A stretch of 5,350 nucleotides of DNA. It comes from Betaproteobacteria bacterium HGW-Betaproteobacteria-8. GTDB lineage: Bacteria > Pseudomonadota > Gammaproteobacteria > Burkholderiales > Methylophilaceae. The first letter of the stretch is position 1. Every line of letters starts with the position of its first letter. Below, piece after piece: positions 1 through 5,350 of this stretch. The notes beneath the pieces are model-generated. The model was given only the letters and a program-made list of their open reading frames with translations. It ran no database searches and was not told where the DNA came from. The stretch lies in the NCBI GenBank assembly GCA_002842135.1, contig PHCD01000099.1, positions 1-5,350 of the forward strand, read 5' to 3'. Position numbers and translations under genes: made by a program.

Positions 1-1
1 T

Positions 2-190
2 GAAGGCCAGGACATCGCCGGCAAGCACTACTACCGCCCGACCAGCCCGAAATATGTCGAGAAATACGCGAAGCAGTTCCCCAAGGTGAACCTGTTCAAG
101 ATCGACGATGTGTTCGGCGGCTGGCAGAAGGCGCAGAAGGAACATTTCTCTGACGGCGGCACGTTCGACCAGATATACAACAAGCAGTAG
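2..190 (+). CDS. sbp: Sulfate-binding periplasmic protein, C-terminal end (partial)
   Basis: Only the last 62 codons are in the window; the 5' end lies to the left. The reading frame runs from base 2 to a TAG at 188-190. The visible residues include YYRPTSPKYVEKYAKQFP, then a segment with FGGWQKAQKEHF and DGGTFDQIY, which I recognise as the conserved C-terminus of the Sbp/CysP family of sulfate/thiosulfate-binding proteins. Known role of the family: a soluble periplasmic receptor that binds sulfate and hands it to the CysT/CysW permease. The signal peptide and most ligand-contacting residues are outside the window. Related proteobacteria usually have this gene directly before cysT; here a foreign-looking gene separates them. 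Sbp and CysP are hard to tell apart from this end alone; the KAQKEHF and TFDQI wording favours Sbp. Confidence 0.92.
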   Translation, partial: EGQDIAGKHYYRPTSPKYVEKYAKQFPKVNLFKIDDVFGGWQKAQKEHFSDGGTFDQIYNKQ

Positions 191-196
191 GATGTG

Positions 197-226
197 AAAA
201 AGGCCACGATTAATCATGGCCTTTTT
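197..226 (+). terminator. Rho-independent, probably bidirectional terminator after sbp
   Basis: A perfect 10-bp inverted repeat, AAAAAGGCCA (197-206) and TGGCCTTTTT (217-226), flanks a 10-base loop and starts 7 bases after the sbp stop codon. The A-tract on one side and T-tract on the other make it symmetric. It has the form of an intrinsic terminator on the plus strand (for sbp) and on the minus strand (for the convergent gene ending at 316). The stem has only a GGCC core of strong pairs, so efficiency is uncertain. Confidence 0.85.
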
Positions 227-315
227 ACTGTTTTCGCAAATTTACAACTAATAAAACTTCACCATATAGACTGTACCAAAGGAAATTCTACGTAATCAAA
301 ATAATAGATTTAATT

Positions 316-2088
316 CTATATAGGACTATTAACTATTAAACGATTAATATTATTAACACTAATGCTTTGTTTCGTATTTTTTAGCTCATGCAAATACTCA
401 AAATATGATATTTCAATGTATTTAAAAGCTTCATCAACTGTATTTATCTTTTCGCCATCTGATGCTAAGCGTCCGATCATATTTATAACAATATCTAAGT
501 AATCATGAATATTTTTTATTAACACATTAATGTACGAGGGCGTATGTCCTGCATGAACAATTAAATTTCGTGTGCGGTATATGCGCCTGATCTGCCATTC
601 AACTCTTTGCGCATGAGTTTCGAAAAGAGATATCAGCTTGGCAGGGTCAGATAAAATTGTGGCTAGGTAATGGGCTCTGTTACGCAGCAAGTAAAACTGT
701 TCCAAATCTTCAAAAAGCTGATTTTTCAATTTTATATGTTCAGGTAAGACCAATAATTTTATTAGCCTTTCTCGATCTGAATCACCATCAATTTTCCCGA
801 TTGCCTTGTGAAACTTTGGCCTACTCCATAAACAAAAGTCATGTGTAAGTTTAGTTGTTAGCGCTTCAAGGTAAGTTATTGATAAAAAAGGCAGGACAGA
901 ATCGATAATGTTATTAATCTTTGCCTTGGTTCTTCCTAGCTTACTTGGAACAATAGTTTCCAGAGCCACCCATAAATTAAGCAATTGATTATCTGGAGAA
1001 TCACTTCTTAACGCTAGAGAATGAAGTTCTAACGCCCTATTAAACCGTGTGAAACTGTCTAATTCCTTAAGACTAAAGCTATTTATAAAACTGTTAAGTT
1101 TAATCGCCGCATTTTGCTTCTTAGAGTCCGCACACATGAGCATTGGATTTGGTGAGGACATAACCATTCGCTCTTTTTTGGTATCTAAATTAATAATAAG
1201 TGCATTAGGCTGCCATTCGGCGGATTCTTTATGATGGAAAAAACTACTTAAGGTACTTATTTGGTCGATTCTTCTTTCCGCTTCATCCCTAGCAGAAAAA
1301 ACATCCATTGATTCAATGTTACTAACAACTAAATAAGTCTCTTGGTCGGCCAATACAAATGCTTTTTTCTGCACAGAAGACACAAGACCCTCATCAAGTT
1401 CCGAAGCAACTTCTATATCAAATGCTTTGCATGAATCTTTTATTTCATTAAATAACAAGCTAACTCGAAATATCGCAGTATATTTTTGTGACTTTCCAGC
1501 AACTAAGTCATAGAAGTCTCGGAGCGATTCTGGACCGGATATTTTTCTTCTATTCCAGTAAAAAAATATTCGAGCAGAAGGATAGAGATACCTAGTGCTG
1601 TATCCAAAATTTATAAGAGTAGTTATGTAGTTACGTGCTAATGATCGAATCCTATCTTTTTCTTTAGGATTAGCAACTGCATCTAATAGCAGCTGTTCAG
1701 TTCTCTCTTTATAAACTTTGAGATTGATATGTGAATGAATAATATTTAAAAGTATCGCTACTTCTTGTATAGGAGTGTCTTTGTTTTCAAATTTTTTAAC
1801 GAAAGAATCAATATTAATTGTGAGCAAACTTTTGGCAATCTCATCTTTTCTCAGGTTAAGTATTAACTCTTTTAAAATGTGATCAAGATTAGTTTTGTCG
1901 ATAAGCTCATTTTCAATATCTCTAATGAGCCTTCTTGCCTCCAGACACAATGTTGAAGAATTCATGGCAGAAGGCTTATAAGTATCCAAGCTATAGTCAA
2001 AAAGAAGCTCTTCAAGAAGCTGAGCAAAAAAAACTAATCCCTCGGCCTCTGTAGGATTACTCCAACATTTCAAATTACGGAATCTCAT
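316..2088 (-). CDS. ApeA-like HEPN domain protein, putative defence RNase
   Basis: This 590-residue protein has no signal peptide or membrane segment, so it is probably cytoplasmic. The C-terminal part looks like a HEPN domain of the ApeA-like type: NLWVALETIVP at 371-381, a long helical stretch, then RIYRTRNLIVHAG at 502-514. R507, N508 and H512 form the RN-x3-H motif that is the catalytic signature of HEPN RNases. Residues 1-150 appear mostly helical and charged; 160-310 look mixed, with GYSTRYLYPSARIFFYW (162-178) as a recognisable patch. I cannot assign a named domain to the first ~360 residues. From memory, similar proteins are widespread hypothetical proteins. The ATG at 2088 is the only standard start between an in-frame TGA (2100-2098) and M42. 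It has just an AGG directly abutting it, so initiation is probably weak. Strong AT bias, opposite orientation and its position inside a metabolic operon suggest horizontal transfer. A phage-defence or toxin role is inferred from the HEPN motif and context. The catalytic residues and reading frame appear intact. Confidence 0.82.
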   Translation of the reverse strand: MRFRNLKCWSNPTEAEGLVFFAQLLEELLFDYSLDTYKPSAMNSSTLCLEARRLIRDIENELIDKTNLDHILKELILNLRKDEIAKSLLTINIDSFVKKFENKDTPIQEVAILLNIIHSHINLKVYKERTEQLLLDAVANPKEKDRIRSLARNYITTLINFGYSTRYLYPSARIFFYWNRRKISGPESLRDFYDLVAGKSQKYTAIFRVSLLFNEIKDSCKAFDIEVASELDEGLVSSVQKKAFVLADQETYLVVSNIESMDVFSARDEAERRIDQISTLSSFFHHKESAEWQPNALIINLDTKKERMVMSSPNPMLMCADSKKQNAAIKLNSFINSFSLKELDSFTRFNRALELHSLALRSDSPDNQLLNLWVALETIVPSKLGRTKAKINNIIDSVLPFLSITYLEALTTKLTHDFCLWSRPKFHKAIGKIDGDSDRERLIKLLVLPEHIKLKNQLFEDLEQFYLLRNRAHYLATILSDPAKLISLFETHAQRVEWQIRRIYRTRNLIVHAGHTPSYINVLIKNIHDYLDIVINMIGRLASDGEKINTVDEAFKYIEISYFEYLHELKNTKQSISVNNINRLIVNSPI

Positions 2089-2396
2089 CCTGTCAGATCA
2101 CTTTCATTTTTTATGATGGCTTAATAAATTCCCCCGCCGATACACAAGGGTATGCAAATACATTCTCAGATTAAATACTAGCAAAATTTAAAATTCAATT
2201 AACATCAATTACATAGAAAAATCAAAGCAATAAATTCAAGCAGTTTTAGTTTTGTATTGTTCATCTCTTCAAACCAGACTCATACTAACAAATCAACAAA
2301 TAACAAAAAGATATAAACATATAAAAACATATTCTTTTTAATTCCATTCTGCTCTTGCTACATTGGCGTCCGGTTTCAACAAATTACTGGCGCAAA
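2089..2396. other. Divergent intergenic region between the HEPN gene and cysT
   Basis: About 300 bases lie between the divergent starts. Bases 2089-2345 are very AT-rich apart from a short GC patch at 2132-2139; 2350-2396 has host-like composition and may be what remains of the original sbp-cysT spacer. A plausible minus-strand promoter is listed separately. On the plus strand there are TATAAA boxes at 2312-2317 and 2320-2325, but neither has a TTGACA-like partner at the right distance. TTGTTC (2257-2262) with CATACT (2281-2286) is a weak alternative. No clear CysB site, riboswitch, small RNA or additional gene can be supported. Confidence 0.6.
2170..2198 (-). promoter_or_regulatory. Candidate sigma-70 promoter of the HEPN gene
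   Basis: On the minus strand TTGAAT (2198-2193) and TTTAAT (2175-2170) are 17 bases apart. They match the -35 and -10 consensus at 4/6 and 5/6 positions. Transcription would begin near 2163 and leave a leader of about 75 bases before the ATG at 2088. In such AT-rich DNA, chance matches are common, so this remains a candidate. Confidence 0.35.
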
Positions 2397-3227
2397 ATGG
2401 CAACTCGCAAAAACCCACTCCCCGGCTTCAGCCTCTCTTTGGGCTACACGATTCTCTACCTCAGCCTCATCGTGCTGATTCCGCTATCTGCTGCCTTCAT
2501 CAAGACCACCGAACTGAGCTTTGCCGAATTCTTGGAAACGGTAACTACGCCCCGTGTCGTCGCCTCCTACCAGTTGACCTTCGGTGCATCATTGATCGGT
2601 GCCGGCATCAATGCCGTGTTCGGCCTGCTCACGGCCTGGGTACTGGTGCGCTATAGCTTCCCCGGCAAAAGAATCGTCGATGCTTTGGTCGATCTGCCGT
2701 TCGCTTTACCGACAGCAGTCGCGGGTATCGCGCTCACCGCCATTTTCGCCGGTAACGGCTGGCTTGGCAGCTGGCTGGAGCCGCTCGGCATCAAGGTCGC
2801 ATTCACGCCACTGGGCGTGGTGGTCGCATTGACCTTTATTGGTCTGCCCTTCGTCGTCCGCACCGTGCAACCAGTGCTGGAAGACCTGGAAGCGGAAGCC
2901 GAGGAAGCCGCCGCCAGCCTCGGCGCCAACCGCTGGCAGACCTTCAGCCGCGTGATTTTGCCAGCACTCTTCCCCGCACTGCTGACCGGCTTTGCCCTCG
3001 CTTTCGCCCGTGCCGTGGGCGAATACGGCTCGGTCATTTTCATCGCCGGCAACATGCCCATGGTGTCCGAGATCACGCCGCTCATCATCATCACCAAGCT
3101 GGAACAATACGATTACACCGGCGCCACAGCGGTGGCGGTGGTCATGCTGGTGATCTCTTTCGCCTTGCTGCTGGCCATCAACGGCTTGCAATGGTGGAGC
3201 AGCCGCCGTAACGGGTCCGCACGCTAA
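2397..3227 (+). CDS. cysT: Sulfate/thiosulfate ABC transporter permease CysT
   Basis: A 276-residue inner-membrane protein, close to the 277 residues of E. coli CysT (CysU). It pairs with CysW to form the sulfate channel. The start LPGFSLSLGYTILYLSLIVLIPLSA (L8-A32) is typical of CysT and contains the first membrane helix; further hydrophobic helices lie near 60-85, 98-118, 137-155, 192-217 and 243-262. LVDLPFALPTAVAG (97-110) and PFVVRTVQPVLEDLE (151-165) are family hallmarks. The cytoplasmic EAA loop that docks on the ATPase is at 170-189 (E170-A-A, G176, ILP at 187-189). I chose the ATG at 2397 because it matches family length and N-terminus; an in-frame TTG at 2355 would add 14 residues with no family resemblance. 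No Shine-Dalgarno sequence is evident before either. cysW follows after 40 bases. Its 5' region borders the AT-rich block, so its original linkage to sbp has probably been broken. Confidence 0.95.
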   Translation: MATRKNPLPGFSLSLGYTILYLSLIVLIPLSAAFIKTTELSFAEFLETVTTPRVVASYQLTFGASLIGAGINAVFGLLTAWVLVRYSFPGKRIVDALVDLPFALPTAVAGIALTAIFAGNGWLGSWLEPLGIKVAFTPLGVVVALTFIGLPFVVRTVQPVLEDLEAEAEEAAASLGANRWQTFSRVILPALFPALLTGFALAFARAVGEYGSVIFIAGNMPMVSEITPLIIITKLEQYDYTGATAVAVVMLVISFALLLAINGLQWWSSRRNGSAR

Positions 3228-3267
3228 ACAGCGGATTGACCAGAATCAGAAGAACCGGGAATTCACT

Positions 3268-4167
3268 ATGTCGAGCATCGCAGTTTCACAATATTCAAAT
3301 TACCAGAACAAGGTGGCACACAGCCGTGCCACTTCAGAACCTGCGTGGATACGCTGGACGCTGATCGGCATTACGCTGCTGTTCCTGAGCGTGTTCCTGT
3401 TCATCCCGCTGGCCGCTGTGTTCACAGAGGCCTTGCGCAAAGGCGTGGAGACCTATTTCGCCGCCTTGGTCGAACCCGATGCGGTCGCCGCCATCAAGTT
3501 GACCTTGCTGGCTTCCGCTATCGCCGTACCGCTCAACCTGGTGTTCGGTGTAGCGGCCGCCTGGGCCATCGCCAAGTTCGAGTTCAAGGGCAAGAGCATC
3601 CTGATCACACTGATTGACCTGCCGTTCGCTGTCTCGCCCGTCATCGCCGGTCTGATCTACGTGCTGATCTTCGGCTTGCAGGGCTGGTTCGGCGCCTGGC
3701 TGATCGAAAACGATTACAAGGTCATCTTCGCCGTGCCCGGCATCGTGCTGGCCACCATCTTCGTCACCTTTCCCTTCGTCGCGCGTGAGTTGATCCCGCT
3801 GATGCAGGCGCAGGGCAAGGAGGAAGAAGAGGCCGGACTGGTGCTCGGCGCTTCCGGCTGGCAGATCCTCTGGCGCATCACGCTGCCCAACGTCAAGTGG
3901 GGCCTGCTCTACGGCGTGATCCTGACCAACGCCCGCGCCATGGGCGAGTTTGGCGCCGTGTCGGTGGTTTCCGGCCATATCCGCGGCCTGACCAACACCA
4001 TGCCGCTGCACGTGGAGATTCTCTACAACGAATACAACTATGCGGCCGCATTCGCCGTGGCATCGCTGCTGGCTTTCCTGGCACTGGTCACGGTGGCGCT
4101 GAAAAGCTTCATCGAATGGAAGATCGAGCGCGACGCCAGCAACGAAGAAAAACTCTCCGAGCAATAA
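3268..4167 (+). CDS. cysW: Sulfate/thiosulfate ABC transporter permease CysW
   Basis: A 299-residue inner-membrane permease, the partner of CysT. About the first 26 residues are a polar cytoplasmic tail (MSSIAVSQYSNYQNK...), followed by membrane helices near 29-52, 75-102, 111-136, 152-170, 211-235 and 258-278. LIDLPFAVSPVIAGLIYVLIFG (115-136) is characteristic of CysW. The EAA loop lies at 186-207 (EEEAG, then G194, and ITLP at 204-207) and should contact CysA. NARAMGEFGAVSVVSGHIRG (221-240) is another strongly conserved CysW stretch. The C-terminal tail is charged (IERDASNEEKLSEQ). The ATG at 3268 has a GGGA at 3257-3260, seven bases upstream, as a modest ribosome binding site. The gene lies 40 bases after cysT and 11 bases before cysA, so co-transcription is very likely. 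All key motifs appear intact. Confidence 0.95.
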   Translation: MSSIAVSQYSNYQNKVAHSRATSEPAWIRWTLIGITLLFLSVFLFIPLAAVFTEALRKGVETYFAALVEPDAVAAIKLTLLASAIAVPLNLVFGVAAAWAIAKFEFKGKSILITLIDLPFAVSPVIAGLIYVLIFGLQGWFGAWLIENDYKVIFAVPGIVLATIFVTFPFVARELIPLMQAQGKEEEEAGLVLGASGWQILWRITLPNVKWGLLYGVILTNARAMGEFGAVSVVSGHIRGLTNTMPLHVEILYNEYNYAAAFAVASLLAFLALVTVALKSFIEWKIERDASNEEKLSEQ

Positions 4168-4178
4168 CGAGGTAAACC

Positions 4179-5246
4179 ATGAGTATCGAAATCAGAAACA
4201 TCACCAAGCAGTTCGGCCAGTTCAATGCCCTCAACAACGTCAGTCTCGAGGTACCGAGCGGAGAACTGGTCGCCCTGCTCGGCCCATCCGGTTGCGGCAA
4301 GACCACGCTGTTGCGCATCATCGCCGGCCTGGAAAACAGCGACAGCGGCAGCATCCTGTTCCACGGCGAGGAAGCCACGAACCGCGACGTGCGTGAACGC
4401 CAGGTCGGCTTCGTATTCCAGCATTACGCGCTATTCCGCCACATGACGGTGTTCGAAAACGTCGCCTTTGGCCTGCGCGTGCGCCCGAAGAAAACCCGAC
4501 CGACCGAGGCTGAAATCCACAGGCGCGTGCACGAACTGCTGAATCTGGTGCAACTGGACTGGCTGGCGGACCGCTACCCGCCGCAGCTTTCCGGCGGCCA
4601 ACGCCAGCGTATCGCACTGGCCCGCGCGCTGGCAGTCGAACCCAAGGTGCTGCTGCTGGACGAACCATTCGGCGCGCTCGATGCCAAGGTGCGCAAGGAT
4701 CTGCGCCGCTGGCTGCGCCGCCTGCATGACGAACTGCACATCACCAGCGTATTCGTCACACACGACCAGGAGGAAGCACTGGAAGTCGCCGACCGCATCG
4801 TCGTCATGAACCAGGGCAATGTCGAGCAGATCGGCACGCCGCAGGATGTTTACGACCACCCGGCCTCGCCTTTCGTCTACAAGTTCCTCGGTAACGTCAA
4901 CCTGTTCCACAGCCGCGTGCATGCCGGTCACGCCCGGATCGGAGATATCGAAGTAGCACTGGATGGACACCAGGATACAAAGGACAGTCCGGCCTCGGCC
5001 TATGTGCGTCCGCATGACATCGATATCCAGAAGACACGCGGCGACCAACCGGCGTTTGAAGCGGTCATCAGCTACGTCCACTCGCTCGGCCCGCTGGTAC
5101 GTCTGGAACTGCAGCGTGCCGACCACACCGATGTTGTCGAGGCAGAACTGACGCGCGACAGGTTCAAGGAGCTGGCTGTCGGCGAGGGTGACACCGTTTT
5201 TGTCAGCCCGAAGAATGTACGCGTGTTTCTGGACCAGACTGCCTGA
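4179..5246 (+). CDS. cysA: Sulfate/thiosulfate ABC transporter ATP-binding protein CysA
   Basis: A 355-residue cytoplasmic ATPase, slightly shorter than E. coli CysA (365), that dimerises and drives sulfate import through CysT/CysW. All nucleotide-binding motifs are present: Walker A GPSGCGKT (35-42), Q-loop Q81 in [25 protein letters not shown] signature LSGGQRQR (137-144), Walker B VLLLDEP (157-163, catalytic E162), D-loop GALD (165-168) and H-loop H195 in [28 protein letters not shown] (80-99) is typical of CysA rather than of maltose-type ATPases. Residues from about 240 form the TOBE-type regulatory/accessory domain, with YVRPHDIDI at 275-283. The ATG at 4179 follows a good ribosome binding site (GAGG, 4169-4172, six-base spacing) that begins just after the cysW stop. 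It is the last gene of the visible transporter run. Regulation by CysB and sulfur starvation is usual for the family but is not shown by sequence here. Confidence 0.97.
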   Translation: MSIEIRNITKQFGQFNALNNVSLEVPSGELVALLGPSGCGKTTLLRIIAGLENSDSGSILFHGEEATNRDVRERQVGFVFQHYALFRHMTVFENVAFGLRVRPKKTRPTEAEIHRRVHELLNLVQLDWLADRYPPQLSGGQRQRIALARALAVEPKVLLLDEPFGALDAKVRKDLRRWLRRLHDELHITSVFVTHDQEEALEVADRIVVMNQGNVEQIGTPQDVYDHPASPFVYKFLGNVNLFHSRVHAGHARIGDIEVALDGHQDTKDSPASAYVRPHDIDIQKTRGDQPAFEAVISYVHSLGPLVRLELQRADHTDVVEAELTRDRFKELAVGEGDTVFVSPKNVRVFLDQTA

Positions 5247-5257
5247 CGGCTTTTTTT
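5241..5257 (+). terminator. Possible weak terminator overlapping the cysA stop
   Basis: GCC (5241-5243) and GGC (5248-5250) can pair around TGAC and are followed directly by seven T residues (5251-5257). The T-run fits an intrinsic terminator, but a three-pair stem is short, so this could be inefficient or fortuitous. An alternative pairing of CGGCTTT (5247-5253) with AAAGCCG (5274-5280) would occupy the same bases. Confidence 0.3.
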
Positions 5258-5266
5258 GAGGAAGGC

Positions 5267-5300
5267 ATAACGTAAAGCCGAAACACTGGCTTTACGTTAT
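5267..5300. repeat. Perfect 13-bp inverted repeat downstream of cysA
   Basis: ATAACGTAAAGCC (5267-5279) and GGCTTTACGTTAT (5288-5300) are exact reverse complements separated by eight bases. The hairpin is not followed by a T-run on either strand, so it is not a standard intrinsic terminator. The right arm overlaps a TATAAT box, which would suit a regulator operator. It could also be a 3'-end stabilising hairpin of the cysTWA mRNA. Confidence 0.8.
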
Positions 5301-5303
5301 AAT
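5298..5303 (+). promoter_or_regulatory. Consensus -10 box (TATAAT) for a downstream gene
   Basis: A perfect TATAAT lies 52 bases after cysA. No good -35 hexamer is found 16-18 bases upstream (AAAGCC to AGCCGA region) and there is no TG extension. If real, the promoter may need an activator or be controlled through the overlapping inverted repeat. In many betaproteobacteria cysB follows cysA; whether that gene lies to the right cannot be seen. Bases 5304-5350 contain no supported gene. Confidence 0.4.
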
Positions 5304-5350
5304 CCGGTCACTTAGCTGAATGGATTCAGGCCTTACCTCTGATGATAAAA

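Larger units (their letters stand above)
227..2345. other. AT-rich inserted block splitting the sulfate transport operon
   Basis: Base composition drops abruptly just after the sbp terminator and returns to GC-rich at about 2345-2360, just before cysT. By eye the block is about one third G+C, while the cys genes are clearly above half. It holds a single gene, on the strand opposite to the transporter genes, plus short AT-rich flanks. No transposase, integrase, tRNA gene, clear terminal inverted repeats or perfect target-site duplication is visible. The route of entry is therefore unknown; recombination between flanking conserved genes would fit. Boundaries are approximate. Confidence 0.7.

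Noticed and set aside
304..319. ATAGA/TCTAT stem overlapping the HEPN stop codon as its own terminator.
   Set aside because: Five base pairs, four of them A-T, are too weak and no clean U-run follows; the symmetric hairpin at 197-226 is the better candidate.
657..1234. Small plus-strand reading frames of about 60 codons at 657-848 and 1049-1234.
   Set aside because: They lie wholly antisense within the HEPN gene, lack ribosome binding sites and show no protein-like features.
2093..2107. Four-codon upstream ORF (ATG AAA GTG ATC TGA, minus strand) ending four bases before the HEPN gene start.
   Set aside because: It has no ribosome binding site and is too short to distinguish from chance in AT-rich DNA.
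232..2387. Similar words at the two borders of the AT-rich block: TTTCGCAAATTTAC (232-245) and TTTCAACAAATTAC (2374-2387), considered as an att or target-site duplication.
   Set aside because: The match is imperfect with an offset base, and the right copy lies inside host-like sequence; chance similarity is more likely.
2355..2396. TTG start at 2355 giving a 14-residue N-terminal extension of CysT.
   Set aside because: The extension does not resemble CysT proteins, and the ATG at 2397 gives the family length; neither start has a convincing Shine-Dalgarno sequence.
2651..5126. Several long minus-strand frames opposite cysT, cysW and cysA, including one of 276 codons at 3334-4164.
   Set aside because: They are antisense shadows in GC-rich coding DNA, with His/Gln/Asp-rich low-complexity translations and no recognisable domains; the plus-strand genes are unmistakable.
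5342..5350. ATG at 5342 as the start of the next gene.
   Set aside because: Only three codons are visible and no ribosome binding site precedes it.

Overview
The window looks like a chromosomal piece of a GC-rich Gram-negative bacterium, most likely a betaproteobacterium. I infer this from the gene order sbp-cysT-cysW-cysA and the protein sequences; no rRNA or other strong taxonomic marker is present. The backbone is an ABC importer for sulfate (and usually thiosulfate). The 3' end of the periplasmic sulfate-binding protein gene (sbp) lies at 2-190. The two permease genes cysT (2397-3227) and cysW (3268-4167) and the ATPase gene cysA (4179-5246) form a tight plus-strand run. The binding protein would deliver sulfate to the CysT/CysW channel, and a CysA dimer would power uptake for cysteine synthesis.

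Between sbp and cysT sits an AT-rich block of about 2.1 kb (roughly 227-2345) that differs sharply in base composition from both flanks. It carries one long gene on the opposite strand (316-2088, 590 aa). Its C-terminal part has the hallmarks of an ApeA-like HEPN domain: an LWVALE motif at 372-377 and an RN-x3-H motif at 507-512. HEPN proteins of this kind are often RNases in phage defence or toxin-type systems. The N-terminal ~360 residues match no domain I can name. I read the block as an acquired single-gene cargo that splits a sulfate-uptake operon.

Regulatory layout: sbp ends at a strong, symmetric hairpin terminator (197-226) that could also stop transcription arriving from the HEPN gene, so the two genes converge on it. 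cysT has lost close linkage to sbp and is preceded by about 300 bases of mostly AT-rich DNA that contains a candidate promoter for the HEPN gene but no clear promoter for cysTWA. After cysA there is a T-run, then a perfect 13-bp inverted repeat (5267-5300) whose right arm runs into a TATAAT box (5298-5303). This is probably the control region of a gene that starts beyond the window.
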